This document shows positions 39,458 through 48,720 of a stretch of 64,000 nt of DNA, piece after piece. The translations under genes and the position numbers were made by a program. Each line of letters begins with the position of its first letter. The first letter of the stretch is position 1. The DNA is from CAVONB01 sp963697205 (GTDB lineage Bacteria > Pseudomonadota > Alphaproteobacteria > Rhizobiales > Hyphomicrobiaceae): NCBI GenBank assembly GCA_963697205.1, contig CAVONB010000015.1:1-64000 (forward strand). The letters run 5' to 3'. The notes under the pieces are model-generated. The model did no database searches, was not told the origin of the DNA, and saw only the letters and a program-made list of their open reading frames with translations.

Positions 39458-40369
39458 TCAGCGGCGGCGCTGGCCCGCCCGGGCGACCGCGATGCCCGAC
39501 AGGATCAGCGCCAGCGCTGCAATGGCGGCCGGGGCGGGCACCTCGCCCAGGGCCAGATACCCCCAGGCGACGCCCGTCAGGGGGACTACGAAATTGATCT
39601 GGGAGAAGAATGTCGCGCCCTGCCGGACGACGATCACCAGCATCAGGATGGTCCCGAGGGCCGTCTGGACGATGGCCAGCACCAGGATGGCCCACAGCGA
39701 GGCCGGCGTGGGCGCGAGACCGGCGATGTCGTCATGCAGCAGGGCTGGCGGCACGATCAGCGCAACGCTCGCCAACATGACTGCGGCGACCAGCCCATGC
39801 CGGGGGTGGCCGACCATGAAGCGGGTGACGACGGCGTTGAGGCTATAGGACAGGGCCGCGGCCGCCACGGCCAGCTGGCGGACCGTGCCTTCGCCCAGCG
39901 CGGCGAGCTTGGCAGGGCCGATCAGGACGACGACACCGACCAGCCCCAGCAGAACGCCCAAGACCTTGCCGGGCGTCATGCGATCCTCGCGGATCAGGAC
40001 ATGCGCCAACAGCACCGTTGAGAGCGGCATCAACGCCATAATGATCGCGGCAAGCCCGGAATCGATCTTCTCCTCGCCCCAGGTGATGAGGAAATACGGT
40101 AGCGCGTTACCGAAGAAGCCTGACAGGGCGATCAGCCCCCAGATGCGCCAGCCGCGCGGCAGGCTTTCGCGCATGACCGCTGCCAGGGCGAGCATGAAGA
40201 TGCCGGCGATGACAACGCGAGCGGCGGTCAAGGTCATCGGCGGTACGGTGGCGACGCCGATCTTGATGAGGAAGAAGCTGCCGCCCCAGATGATGCCGAG
40301 CAGCGCAAGGAGCGCGTAGTCGGTGACATTGGGCAGCCGGGTCGGGGGCGTCAGCGTGGGGGTGGTCAT
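39458..40369 (-). CDS. DMT superfamily (EamA) transporter
   Basis: 303 residues with ten hydrophobic segments arranged as two EamA repeats. ALLGIIWGGSFFLIKIGVAT opens the first repeat, PYFLITWGEEKIDSGLAAII closes it, and the second ends VPLTGVAWGYLALGEVPAPA with an Arg-rich tail. These are typical of drug/metabolite exporters such as RhaT- or YdcZ-related proteins. Substrate unknown. The ATG at 40369 (MTTPTLTPP) was preferred to several upstream Met codons. It is transcribed leftwards and convergently to nothing nearby; about 230 bases separate it from atpH. Confidence 0.88.
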   Translation of the reverse strand: MTTPTLTPPTRLPNVTDYALLALLGIIWGGSFFLIKIGVATVPPMTLTAARVVIAGIFMLALAAVMRESLPRGWRIWGLIALSGFFGNALPYFLITWGEEKIDSGLAAIIMALMPLSTVLLAHVLIREDRMTPGKVLGVLLGLVGVVVLIGPAKLAALGEGTVRQLAVAAAALSYSLNAVVTRFMVGHPRHGLVAAVMLASVALIVPPALLHDDIAGLAPTPASLWAILVLAIVQTALGTILMLVIVVRQGATFFSQINFVVPLTGVAWGYLALGEVPAPAAIAALALILSGIAVARAGQRRR

Positions 40370-40580
40370 GGCCGGGGCGGCCTCCTGGAAGCGGCGCATA
40401 AAGACCGACTGCGGCATGAGCGGGACGTTTACGCATCGATGCGCGAGAACGAGGCCGTGGCCCTGCCGTGCGCAACCTGAGCGGCGCATGCCTGACAGAA
40501 ATCAAGGCCCCAGGGGGTTCCTTCGGCTACAGGGGACCCCAGATATGGCATATCGGGCGGGCGGAGCATGGAGAATTGCT

Positions 40581-40886
40581 ATGAGTGACGTTTCAGCCGC
40601 CGCGCCGGCCCGCGATCCCCGAGAGATCGAAGCGCGCCGCCGGGTCGCGGCCCTCAAGGGCTTTTACATCCACCTGGGCATCTACGTCGCCGTTGTCGCC
40701 GGCCTCGTGCTGCTCGACTGGCTCGCCGGTGGCGCGTGGTGGTCCCACTGGGTGCTGCTGGGCTGGGGCATCGGCGTTGCCGGGCACGCGTTCGGCGTGT
40801 TCTCGAATACCTCGCAGCGGGTGTCCCAGTGGGAGGAGCGCAAGGTCCAGCAGCTCCTCAAGGAAGAGCCCCCGCCGCGCTCGTAG
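40581..40886 (+). CDS. 2TM domain-containing protein, 101 residues
   Basis: Two hydrophobic helices (FYIHLGIYVAVVAGLVLLDW and HWVLLGWGIGVAGHAFGVF) flanked by charged ends, with a conserved R-R-V-A-A-L-K-G-F-Y-I-H entry, as in the 2TM (pfam13239-type) domain often found in or near histidine kinases. GGAG lies eight bases before the ATG. It stands alone, divergent from the DMT gene. Function unknown, membrane-embedded. Confidence 0.8.
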   Translation: MSDVSAAAPARDPREIEARRRVAALKGFYIHLGIYVAVVAGLVLLDWLAGGAWWSHWVLLGWGIGVAGHAFGVFSNTSQRVSQWEERKVQQLLKEEPPPRS

Positions 40887-40914
40887 ACGGTGCGGAACCT
40901 GCACGCGCCTGCCG

Positions 40915-42180
40915 TCAGTTCCCCTTGATGCGGGTCACCACCGCTGCGGTCGCCTCCAGCGTGCGATGCACCGGACACTTCCCGGCGATCTCGACCAGCT
41001 TGTCGCTGAGCGCGGGGTCGATCTCGCCTTCGACCGAGATGACGCGCTCGAAGCGGTCGATCTTGCCGGCCCGCCCCTCGGCGGCCTCGCCACAGTCGGT
41101 GCAGTGCTCGACCGGCACCTTGCCGTGGCTGACGGCGACGGAGACACGACCCAGCGCCAGCTTCTTATGTGCGGCGTACATTCTCAACGTCATCGCTGTG
41201 CACGCACCCAGCGCAATCGAGAGGTAGTCGTAGGGGCTCGGGCCGGTGTCGTCGCCACCGACGGCGCGGGGCTCGTCCGCCAGCAGGCGATGGCGCCCGG
41301 CCACCACGACGGACTGGAACTTGCCCTGGCCCGTCTCGCGAACGAGCACCGCCTCGTGATCGGACTCGGTTGCCGCCGGTGCTGGAATGTATCTTGCGGC
41401 CCAGGCAGCAATAACGTCGGCGGCGTATCCCGCGTCGGCCGGCCTGGTCAGCAGATGGTCGGCATCGTCCAGGGACACAAAGCTCTTGGGGTGCTTTGCG
41501 GCCACGAAAATGCGGGTCGCGTTGTCGATGCCGACCTCGCTGTCCAATGGTGCGTGCAGGACGAGCAGCGCCTTTTTCAGGTGTGCGACGAGCTCGGCCA
41601 GACGGTGGCTTTCGGCATCCTCCACGAAGCTGCGGCGCACGGTGAAGTTGCGGCCCGCAAGCGCCACGGAGGCCTCGCCCTTGTCGCGGATCTCATCGAG
41701 CGACATACCGAAGCGCTCAAGCACGTGGGCTACGTCCGCCGGCGCGCCGATGGTGACGACGGCTGTCGCCTCGGGGATGCGGTGGGCGGCGGCGAGCACG
41801 GCGGCGCCACCTATCGAATGGCCGATGAGCAGCGCGGGAGCAGCATAGGTATCGCGCAGCCAGTCGGCGGCCAGCACCAGATCGTCGACGTTGCAGGAAA
41901 AGCTCGTCGAGGCGAACTCGCCATCGGAATGGCCGAGGCCGGTGAAGTCGAAGCGCAGGACGGCGACGCCCTGGCGTGCGAGGCCGGCTGCGATCCGGCG
42001 TGCGGCGAGGATGTCCTTGGTGCAGGTGAAGCAGTGGGCAAACAGCGCATAGGCGCGCACCGGGCCCGCCGGCAGGTCCAGTCGCGCGGCCAGGCTCGCG
42101 CCGAGGCTGCCGGGGAAGGACGCGCGCATCGTCGCCGGCGCTTGGGGATTGGTGCCGCGCTCGCTCTTCGTGTCTGCCAT
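40915..42180 (-). CDS. Alpha/beta hydrolase - OsmC fusion protein
   Basis: 421 residues with two domains. Residues 40-265 are an alpha/beta hydrolase: nucleophile elbow GHSIGG (Ser122), VLRFDFTGLGHSDGEF, LVLHAPLDSEVGIDNATRIF (Asp) and DADHLL (His). Residues 280-421 are OsmC: SPYDYLSIALGACTAMTLRM and ISVEGEIDPALSDKL, with CPVHRTLE, providing the two redox Cys that reduce organic peroxides. The pairing recurs in proteobacteria, suggesting release of an ester or acyl peroxide and reduction of its product. Start MADTKSERG at 42180 with an ATG upstream at 42225 as alternative. Confidence 0.85.
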   Translation of the reverse strand: MADTKSERGTNPQAPATMRASFPGSLGASLAARLDLPAGPVRAYALFAHCFTCTKDILAARRIAAGLARQGVAVLRFDFTGLGHSDGEFASTSFSCNVDDLVLAADWLRDTYAAPALLIGHSIGGAAVLAAAHRIPEATAVVTIGAPADVAHVLERFGMSLDEIRDKGEASVALAGRNFTVRRSFVEDAESHRLAELVAHLKKALLVLHAPLDSEVGIDNATRIFVAAKHPKSFVSLDDADHLLTRPADAGYAADVIAAWAARYIPAPAATESDHEAVLVRETGQGKFQSVVVAGRHRLLADEPRAVGGDDTGPSPYDYLSIALGACTAMTLRMYAAHKKLALGRVSVAVSHGKVPVEHCTDCGEAAEGRAGKIDRFERVISVEGEIDPALSDKLVEIAGKCPVHRTLEATAAVVTRIKGN

Positions 42181-42369
42181 GTCGTCACCTCGTCTTGTCT
42201 GCGTCCCTTGCGACAGTCCATGCATTTGGACCTCGTCCGTCGCGCTGGATCCTAGACTTCAGTCAGAGCGCCTGGGGTCCGATATCACGTCTCCACGCTC
42301 ACATCGCAACACGATGCCGCCAGTGGATCGTGAGGCCGCCAAGGGCGGATGCCCGACGACAGGCCGTCG

Positions 42370-43887
42370 TTACGCCGGCGCAGAGCGGCGCGGCAACCGG
42401 GCCAGCAGGCAGATGGGCAGGATCGCCGCGGAGGCCAGTGCGTAGAGAAGCCAGGCGTTGGTGTAGCCGATCAGGATCGACTGGCGGCCGATCTCACGGG
42501 AGATCTTGGCCAAGCCCGCCACGGTGTCGATGCTCCATGCGCCCATCAGGTCCGGCGTCACGAGCACCCGGTTGTAAGGCGAAACGCTCTCCACCATGCG
42601 CGCGTAATTGGCGGCCTGCGTACTCAGGATCTCGGCGACGGCGACAGAGATGAAGAGGCTCGACCCAAAGTTCCTGAGCAGATGGAACATGCTCATGGCT
42701 TCGGCCCGATCGCCCGGCGCCAGTGTCCAGAACGTGATCACGGTCAGCGGCACCCAGGACACGCCGATGGAGATTCCTTGCACGGCGTTGGCCATCGCGA
42801 CCGTGTTCAGGTCGACCTCGAGGCTGAAGCTCATCAGCCAAAGGCCCGTGACGGTCTGCAGGATGGCGCCAATGACCAGGCTCGCGCGCGGATCGAGGCG
42901 CGTCATGGGCATGGCCACGAAAAAGCCGATGGCGGCGCCGATACCGCGCCAGCCGACGATCTCGCCGATCGCGGAATCCGGGAAGCCCGCGTGCTGCTGG
43001 AGGAGCGGCGGCAGCAGCACGATGGTGGCGAAGTTCAGCATGCCGAACAGCGTGACGAGAATGAGACCCAGCGTGTAATTGCGGTCGGCCAGCAGAGCCA
43101 GGCGCACGAACGGGCGGTCACTCGTCAGGCTGTGCATGGTGAAGACGTAGATCGCCACGACGGCGACGAATGTGGTCACCACGATTTCGCCGCTGTCGAA
43201 CCAGTCGAGACGCTGGCCTCGCGACAGCACCATCTGCGCGGCGGCGATACCGGCGGACAGTGATAGGAAGCCGATCCAGTCGAGGCGCACGGGTGGGGGC
43301 TTTGGCACGCGTGGCAGCGCGAACCAGCAGCCGACGACGGAGGCTGCGGCAACCGGCACGACCATCCAGAACCCCCACCGCCAGCCGAGGGCCTCTGCGA
43401 TCTGGCCGGCAAACATCGGGCCCATGGACGGGCCGATCATATTGGCCATACCGAAAATCGCGACGACGGTGCCGTGCTGCCGGCGCGGGAAACTGTCGAG
43501 CAGGATCGTCTGGCCGAGCGGGACGAGGGGCGCACCGGCCGCGCCCTGCACGATGCGCCAAAGGATCAGCTCCTCCAGCGAATTGGAAGCGCCGCACAGG
43601 AATGTGGCGAGCGCGAAGACGAAAGCGCAGGCGATCATGGTCTGACGCTGGCCCAGGCGGGCGGAGAGCCAGCCGGTCATCGGCGTCGCGACGGCGGTGG
43701 CGACAATGTTGAACGTCATCACCCACGAGACCTCGTCCTGGGTCGCCGACATGGCGCCCTGGAGTTGGGGCAGGAGGGCCGATGAGATCAGAATCGAGCC
43801 CGCATAGATCGTGCAGCTAAGGACGACGGCCAGCAGGACGAGCATCCGCTGCGGAAAGGTCAGCTGGTGGACGGCGTCGTCGGTCAT
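42370..43887 (-). CDS. DHA2-family MFS efflux transporter (EmrB-like)
   Basis: 505 residues with fourteen predicted membrane helices, as in the 14-TMS DHA2 group. Motif A is GWLSARLGQRQTMIACAF, and motif C is near FGMANMIGPSMGPMFAGQ. ILSRGQRLDWFDSGEIVVTT marks the central loop typical of EmrB. There is no EmrA (membrane-fusion) gene beside it, so it either works alone or with a distant partner. It probably exports hydrophobic drugs or metabolites by proton antiport. Leftward, 190 bases from the hydrolase-OsmC gene. Confidence 0.9.
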   Translation of the reverse strand: MTDDAVHQLTFPQRMLVLLAVVLSCTIYAGSILISSALLPQLQGAMSATQDEVSWVMTFNIVATAVATPMTGWLSARLGQRQTMIACAFVFALATFLCGASNSLEELILWRIVQGAAGAPLVPLGQTILLDSFPRRQHGTVVAIFGMANMIGPSMGPMFAGQIAEALGWRWGFWMVVPVAAASVVGCWFALPRVPKPPPVRLDWIGFLSLSAGIAAAQMVLSRGQRLDWFDSGEIVVTTFVAVVAIYVFTMHSLTSDRPFVRLALLADRNYTLGLILVTLFGMLNFATIVLLPPLLQQHAGFPDSAIGEIVGWRGIGAAIGFFVAMPMTRLDPRASLVIGAILQTVTGLWLMSFSLEVDLNTVAMANAVQGISIGVSWVPLTVITFWTLAPGDRAEAMSMFHLLRNFGSSLFISVAVAEILSTQAANYARMVESVSPYNRVLVTPDLMGAWSIDTVAGLAKISREIGRQSILIGYTNAWLLYALASAAILPICLLARLPRRSAPA

Positions 43888-43950
43888 CGGGTGCGGCGCT
43901 CGCGCGGTAGGACCGGTGTTTGATCGTTCCTAGGCTAGACGTCGCGCAGC

Positions 43951-44235
43951 GTGACGGAAATGGGGAACCTCATCCGCGGCTTGCGGCCCACCGACACGCT
44001 CCGCTTCTCCGACCAATTCGGCCAGGGCAAGATCTTAGACATCGTTGACGGGACCGATCTGCTGGATCTGACGGGCTTCGGAGCCGGTATCGATACGCTT
44101 GCGGAGCTGGATGCGGTGGCGTCCATCACGCAGGTGGGAGCCCACACCGTCATCCAGTTCGACGGTGTCGACGAGCGCATCACCATCCGCAACTTCTCGG
44201 TCGCCCAGCTCGGCGACAGCGACTTCGCGGTGTAA
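43951..44235 (+). pseudogene. C-terminal fragment of an RTX-type secreted protein
   Basis: 94 residues (GRGLRPTDTLRF-like start, then FGQGKILDIVDGTDLLDLTG, FGAGIDTLAELDAVAS, GAHTVIQFDGVDERITIRNF and LGDSDFAV). This is the usual C-terminal end of RTX/hemolysin-type calcium-binding proteins: after the nonapeptide repeats come D-x-D-L-L-D-L-T-G-F, the A-T-Q-x-G-x-D-T-V-I strand and a DFxV end used as type I secretion signal. The repeats and passenger are absent, so it is a truncated remnant or a detached secretion signal. The start (GTG or ATG near 43951) has no obvious ribosome binding site. Confidence 0.6.
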
Positions 44236-44253
44236 GCGGATGCGGCGCGACCG

Positions 44254-46494
44254 CTACAGGAAACTGTAGGGGTCGATGTCGACGGTCATGCGCAGATCCC
44301 CCTTCATTTCGGGCAGGCGCGAGAGCCATTCGCGCAGGTAGGCCTGCAGGTCCATCTCCCGGGGCGCGCGTACGAGGAGGCGCCAACGGAAGCGGCCGCG
44401 CACGACGGCAATCGGCGCTTCGGCGGGGCCGAGCACGTCGATCCGCTCGGCGGGCGGCGCGCGGCGCGCGACGTCGCGTGCGAAACCTTCGGCGACCTCC
44501 TTCTGACGGTGCGAGACGATGAGGGCAGCGAGCCGTCCGAAGGGCGGCAAGTTGCCCATCTGGCGCGCATAGATCTCACGCTCCAGGAAGGCCTCGCGGT
44601 CACCGCAGATGATCGCGGCCATCACGGGATGGTCCGGGTTGTAGGTCTGAATGATGCCGCGGCCCTGCGCGAAGGCGCGGCCGGCGCGGCCGGTGACCTG
44701 ATGCAGCAATTGGAACGTGCGCTCGCCGGCGCGCGGATCGGCGCCCTGGGCGAGACCCAAGTCGCCGTCGACGATGCCGACCAGCGACAAGTCGGGGAAG
44801 TGGTGACCCTTGGCGACGATCTGGGTGCCGATGATGATGTCGACTTCGCCCGCCTCGATCTTGCGGATGACCTCGCGCATCTCGACGATGCCGGGGATCA
44901 GATCGGAAGACAGCAGCGCCAGCCGTGCCTCGGGGAAGCGCTCGGCGACCTCCTCGGCGACGCGCTCGACGCCCGGGCCGCAGGCGACCATGCTGCCGAC
45001 CTCGCCGCATTTGGAGCAGGTCTCCGGGATCGGCAACGAGAAGCCGCAGTGGTGGCAGTTCAAGCGATTGCGGAAGCGGTGCTCGACCAGCCAGGCGGTG
45101 CACTGCGGGCATTCCAGGCGATGGCCGCACGTCCGGCAAAGCGTCAACGGCGCATAGCCGCGGCGATTGAGGAACAGCAGGCTCTGCTGGCCCTTGGCCA
45201 GCGTCTCGGACATCGCGTCGACGAGGCGGGGAGCCAGCCATCGGCCCTTGTCGGGCTGCTCGGTGCGCAAATCGATGGCCGTGATCTCGGGCAATTCGAC
45301 GCCGGAAAAACGACCGGGCAGGACGAGGTGGCGGTAGCGGCCCGTGCGCGCGTTGACGTGGCTCTCGATCGAGGGCGTGGCGGAGGCGAGCACAACCGGG
45401 AAGGCGCCGAGCGAGCCGCGCACCACGGCCATGTCGCGGGCCTGATAGTGAACCCGATCGTCTTGCTTGTAGCCGGGGTCGTGCTCTTCGTCGACGACCA
45501 CCAGTCTCAGGTCTTGGAAGGGCAGGAAGAGCGCCGAGCGCGCGCCCACGACAATCTTGGCCTCGCCGGTGGCGACAGCCTTCCAGATGCGGCCGCGCTC
45601 GGGCCCGGGCAGGGCCGAGTGCCACTCGACGGGGCGGCAGCCGAAGCGCTTCTCGAAGCGCGACAGGAACTGGCTGGTGAGCGCGATCTCGGGCAGCAGG
45701 ATCGCGCACTGCCCGCCGTCGTCTGCGCCATGACCGGCGCCTGGCGCCATGTGCCGTTCAAGGGTGCGTGCGACAGCCTCAAAGTAGACTTCGGTTTTGC
45801 CGGAGCCGGTGACGCCGTCGATCAGCGACACGGAAAAGGCATCCGCGTCGACGGCGGAACGCAGCGCGTGGACAGCGCGCGCCTGGTCCTGGGAAAACTC
45901 CACCGTGACGTGATGTGGGTCGGGCCGGGCAAACCGCTTCTCGGGGATGGCGACCTCGACCAGGGCCCCGGCGGTGACCAGCCCGTCGATCACGCCGGTG
46001 GTGCAGCCGGCTTCCTGGGCGAGGGCGGACTTGGCGCGAATGAGCCCGTCGCCGGCAATCTCCAACGCGCGCTGCCGGGCCGGCGTCATACGCGGCGGGG
46101 CGGGCGCCCCGGCAACGACGGCAACGCCGAAGCGAGGCTTTACGGGCTCGAAGGCCGCCTGGGCACTCATCATCATGCGCACGACCATGCCGAGGGGCGC
46201 GAGCGTGTAGCGGGCGATCCATTCGGCAAACCGCAGGCTCGCGGCCGGCAGGGGCGGCGCCTCGAGTTGGCCCACGATAGCCTTCATTTTCTTGGGATCG
46301 ACGGGCTTGCCGGGGCCACCGAGCGGCTTGTCCCAGACAACGCCGATCCGCGTTTGAGGCCCGAACGGCACAATGACGAAGGTGCCGGGCTCAGGGGCGG
46401 CGCCGGCCGGGACCAGGTAGTCGTAGGTCTGGTCGAGCGCGACCGGCATCAGGACGGGTACGCTACCGCCCGCGGCTTGCCCGGCCCCGACCAT
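44254..46494 (-). CDS. priA: Primosomal protein N' (replication restart helicase)
   Basis: 746 residues. Loads DnaB at stalled forks. The N-terminal DNA-binding domain (VLMPVALDQTYDYLVPAG, FVIVPFGPQTRIGVVW) is followed by the superfamily 2 helicase: Walker A DGVTGSGKTEVYFEA, DEEH box VVVDEEHDPGYKQDD, ILPEIALTSQFLSRF, and a cluster of eight Cys (CRTCGHRLECPQC, CHHCGFSLPIPETCSKCG) that binds two zinc. The C-terminal domain has QVTGRAGRAF. The ATG at 46494 starts the conserved region; an ATG at 46617 is possible. The GSCFA gene diverges from it. Confidence 0.95.
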   Translation of the reverse strand: MVGAGQAAGGSVPVLMPVALDQTYDYLVPAGAAPEPGTFVIVPFGPQTRIGVVWDKPLGGPGKPVDPKKMKAIVGQLEAPPLPAASLRFAEWIARYTLAPLGMVVRMMMSAQAAFEPVKPRFGVAVVAGAPAPPRMTPARQRALEIAGDGLIRAKSALAQEAGCTTGVIDGLVTAGALVEVAIPEKRFARPDPHHVTVEFSQDQARAVHALRSAVDADAFSVSLIDGVTGSGKTEVYFEAVARTLERHMAPGAGHGADDGGQCAILLPEIALTSQFLSRFEKRFGCRPVEWHSALPGPERGRIWKAVATGEAKIVVGARSALFLPFQDLRLVVVDEEHDPGYKQDDRVHYQARDMAVVRGSLGAFPVVLASATPSIESHVNARTGRYRHLVLPGRFSGVELPEITAIDLRTEQPDKGRWLAPRLVDAMSETLAKGQQSLLFLNRRGYAPLTLCRTCGHRLECPQCTAWLVEHRFRNRLNCHHCGFSLPIPETCSKCGEVGSMVACGPGVERVAEEVAERFPEARLALLSSDLIPGIVEMREVIRKIEAGEVDIIIGTQIVAKGHHFPDLSLVGIVDGDLGLAQGADPRAGERTFQLLHQVTGRAGRAFAQGRGIIQTYNPDHPVMAAIICGDREAFLEREIYARQMGNLPPFGRLAALIVSHRQKEVAEGFARDVARRAPPAERIDVLGPAEAPIAVVRGRFRWRLLVRAPREMDLQAYLREWLSRLPEMKGDLRMTVDIDPYSFL

Positions 46495-46809
46495 GTCCTC
46501 AAACAAACCGTCCACGCCGCTGGTCCTCGTGCGTATCGCGCTAAGTCGATTGCGGACTTCGAAGAATCGAACCGCGTGCTGCCTGGCGGGGTTGGTCGCC
46601 CCCCTCGAATCAGGCACTATTTTAAGCGTGCTTCGTGGTCAGCCGAGGGCACCAAACGCAGCGCTCGGCACCGCTCAGCCGTCCCGATCCCATCCCCTCG
46701 TTCTTACCGACGAGTGCTGGAGGGATGTTTCCTCTATTCGCGTTGCGTCGGTGCCCTCGACCGGCGCCGGGTGCCGCCGAGTCATTACGACGCAGCGAGA
46801 CAGCCGGTC
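46495..46809. other. Divergent intergenic region between priA and the GSCFA gene
   Basis: About 315 bases. Short open frames here run into both flanking genes without a ribosome binding site. No repeat or operator recognised; promoters for both genes must lie here. Confidence 0.4.
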
Positions 46810-47877
46810 ATGAGCCGACGCGACAAAACCCATCCCTATCGTTCCCAACCGCCGCGGGCCTTCTGGGGGCGCAGCGTCGCAAATCGCCATCCGCTCGATA
46901 TCACCGAGTGGTACCAGCGCAAGTTCTCCATCGATGACCTGCCTGTCGCAACGGCAGGGAGCTGCTTTGCGCAGTACATCGGCCGGCAGCTCAAAGCACG
47001 TGGTTTCGACTACGTCGACGTCGAGCCGCCACCGCGGTTCCTGCGGCCGGAAAGCGCCGGCCAGTTCGGCTACAACATCTTCTCCGCCCGCTATGGCAAT
47101 GTCTATACGACGCGGCAGCTCGTGCAGCTGTTCGATCGCGCGTTCGGTACATTCACGCCCAAGGAGCGGTACTGGGAGAACCGCGGCGGTTTCGTAGACC
47201 CCTTCCGGCCGACAATCGAGGCAGAGCCGTATGCGAGCATCGACGAACTGGAGGAGGCGCGCCAATACCATCTCGGGCGCGTGCGGGTGCTGTTCGAAAC
47301 CGCGAAGGTGCTGGTCTTCACGCTCGGCCTGACGGAAGCGTGGGTCTCGCGGGAGGACGGCGCGTGCTTTCCGATGTGTCCAGGCGTCGTCGGCGGGACC
47401 TTCGAGGCCAGCCGCTACAGGCTGGTCAATCTCGGGTTCGACCCGGTCCGCGGCGATCTCGAGCGCTTCATCGCCCAAGTGCGCGATGTGAACCCCGACC
47501 TCAAGCTCATCTTGACGGTGTCGCCTGTGCCGCTCGCGGCCACGGCCACGCAGCGGCACGTGGTGGTCGCCACGACCTATTCAAAGTCGGTCCTGCGGGC
47601 TGCGGCCGGCTATTTCGAAGCCAAATACGACTTCGTCGACTACTTCCCCTCGTTCGAGATCATCAGTGCGACGCCGATGCGGTCGCAATTCTACGAGCCG
47701 GATATGCGCGAGGTTTCGCCGCACGGCGTCAACCACGTGATGGCGCAGTTCTTTGCCGAGCACGTGCCGAAAGCGCGGCGGAAGGCGGACCCCGAGGTCG
47801 AGGGCGACGAGGACGAGGCGGCGGAAGGCGTGGTTTGCGACGAGGCGATCCTGGCCGGATTCGGAGGCGGGCCGTGA
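46810..47877 (+). CDS. GSCFA domain protein
   Basis: 355 residues. The diagnostic LPVATAGSCFAQYIGRQLKA is at residues 39-58, followed by YGNVYTTRQLVQLFDRAFG, VLVFTLGLTEAWVSREDG and ILTVSPVPLAATATQRHVVV, which together match the GSCFA (pfam08885) family, an esterase/acyltransferase-like relative of SGNH hydrolases found near surface-polysaccharide genes. Ser of GSCF is the presumed nucleophile. No signal peptide. The stop overlaps the next gene's GTG (GTGA), so the two are coupled. The target could be an acylated glycan. Confidence 0.8.
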   Translation: MSRRDKTHPYRSQPPRAFWGRSVANRHPLDITEWYQRKFSIDDLPVATAGSCFAQYIGRQLKARGFDYVDVEPPPRFLRPESAGQFGYNIFSARYGNVYTTRQLVQLFDRAFGTFTPKERYWENRGGFVDPFRPTIEAEPYASIDELEEARQYHLGRVRVLFETAKVLVFTLGLTEAWVSREDGACFPMCPGVVGGTFEASRYRLVNLGFDPVRGDLERFIAQVRDVNPDLKLILTVSPVPLAATATQRHVVVATTYSKSVLRAAAGYFEAKYDFVDYFPSFEIISATPMRSQFYEPDMREVSPHGVNHVMAQFFAEHVPKARRKADPEVEGDEDEAAEGVVCDEAILAGFGGGP

Positions 47878-48692
47878 GGGCGATGATCGTCGGAGATTCG
47901 CATACGGGCGTGCTCAATCAGGCGCGGCTGCGCATGGAGCGCGAGGGCCGGCTGCCCGATGATATTGCGCTTAACATCCGGCCGCTCGCGGGCGGTCCGA
48001 CGCTGGCACGGCCGTTCTTCGAGGAAATCGACGGCGTCGCGGTGATGACGGAGCCCGGCATCAAGGCGCGCATGCCGCGACTGCCGCCGGCCGGCGCACG
48101 ATACGACGTGATCGGGCTCAGCGGGCCACTGCATCCGGTGCGCGTCTGGCGCAACCGCCACTGGCAGGACTACCGCATCCAACCGTCCGGAGGGCACATC
48201 CCCGTTTCGCAGGCACTGTTCCGGCGGGTCGTGTTCGACGACCAGGGGCCGATGCTGCGCCTTATCGAGCTGCTGCAGGCCCAAGACATCGGCGTTCTCG
48301 TGGTCGAGCCACCTCGGCCCTTTCGCCATCACCCCAGCGTAGAGGCGCTCGGCGCGGACCTCGTCATCGATCTCGACCGGCGCTATCGCGGGCTCGTCCG
48401 AGCGTGGTTGACGGCGCATGGCGTGGTCACGGTCGACGTGCCGGACGCGTGCCTTGACGGCGACGGGTTCATGAAGCCCGTCTATCGCTCGGACGTGCCG
48501 ACGGATCCACACCACGGGAATGCGGATTTCGGCGAGTTGATGGTTGCGCGGGCGCTCGCGGCGGTTGCCGAAATGAGGGGCGTCGCGGGTGGGGCGGCGC
48601 AGCCGGGCGAGGGCCGCGTTAACGTCCAGACACCGAAGTCCAAGCTACCGCTGGCGAACAGCACGGCGAGCAATTACGTTGCGGGCCAATGA
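47874..48692 (+). CDS. SGNH hydrolase-like protein coupled to the GSCFA gene
   Basis: 272 residues from the GTG at 47874 (VRAMIVGDSHTGVLNQARLR); an ATG at 47883 is the alternative. GDSHT gives a nucleophile-Ser block and TDPHHGNADFGELMVARAL near the end gives the Asp-x-x-His pair; these are the block I and V residues of SGNH/GDSL esterases. VLVVEPPRPF and VDVPDACLDGDGFMKP fill the core. The last 30 residues are low-complexity. No signal peptide. Together with the GSCFA protein it may move acyl or acetyl groups on a cell-surface glycan; that is inference. Confidence 0.7.
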   Translation: MRAMIVGDSHTGVLNQARLRMEREGRLPDDIALNIRPLAGGPTLARPFFEEIDGVAVMTEPGIKARMPRLPPAGARYDVIGLSGPLHPVRVWRNRHWQDYRIQPSGGHIPVSQALFRRVVFDDQGPMLRLIELLQAQDIGVLVVEPPRPFRHHPSVEALGADLVIDLDRRYRGLVRAWLTAHGVVTVDVPDACLDGDGFMKPVYRSDVPTDPHHGNADFGELMVARALAAVAEMRGVAGGAAQPGEGRVNVQTPKSKLPLANSTASNYVAGQ

Positions 48693-48720
48693 AGCTCTAG
48701 CCGTCAGCAGGGGCATGACC

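Noticed and set aside
44509..47877. Very long rightward open frame across priA and the GSCFA gene
   Set aside because: Only its last 355 codons are the GSCFA gene. The rest is antisense to priA, whose helicase and zinc motifs are unmistakable; high GC leaves the antisense frame open.
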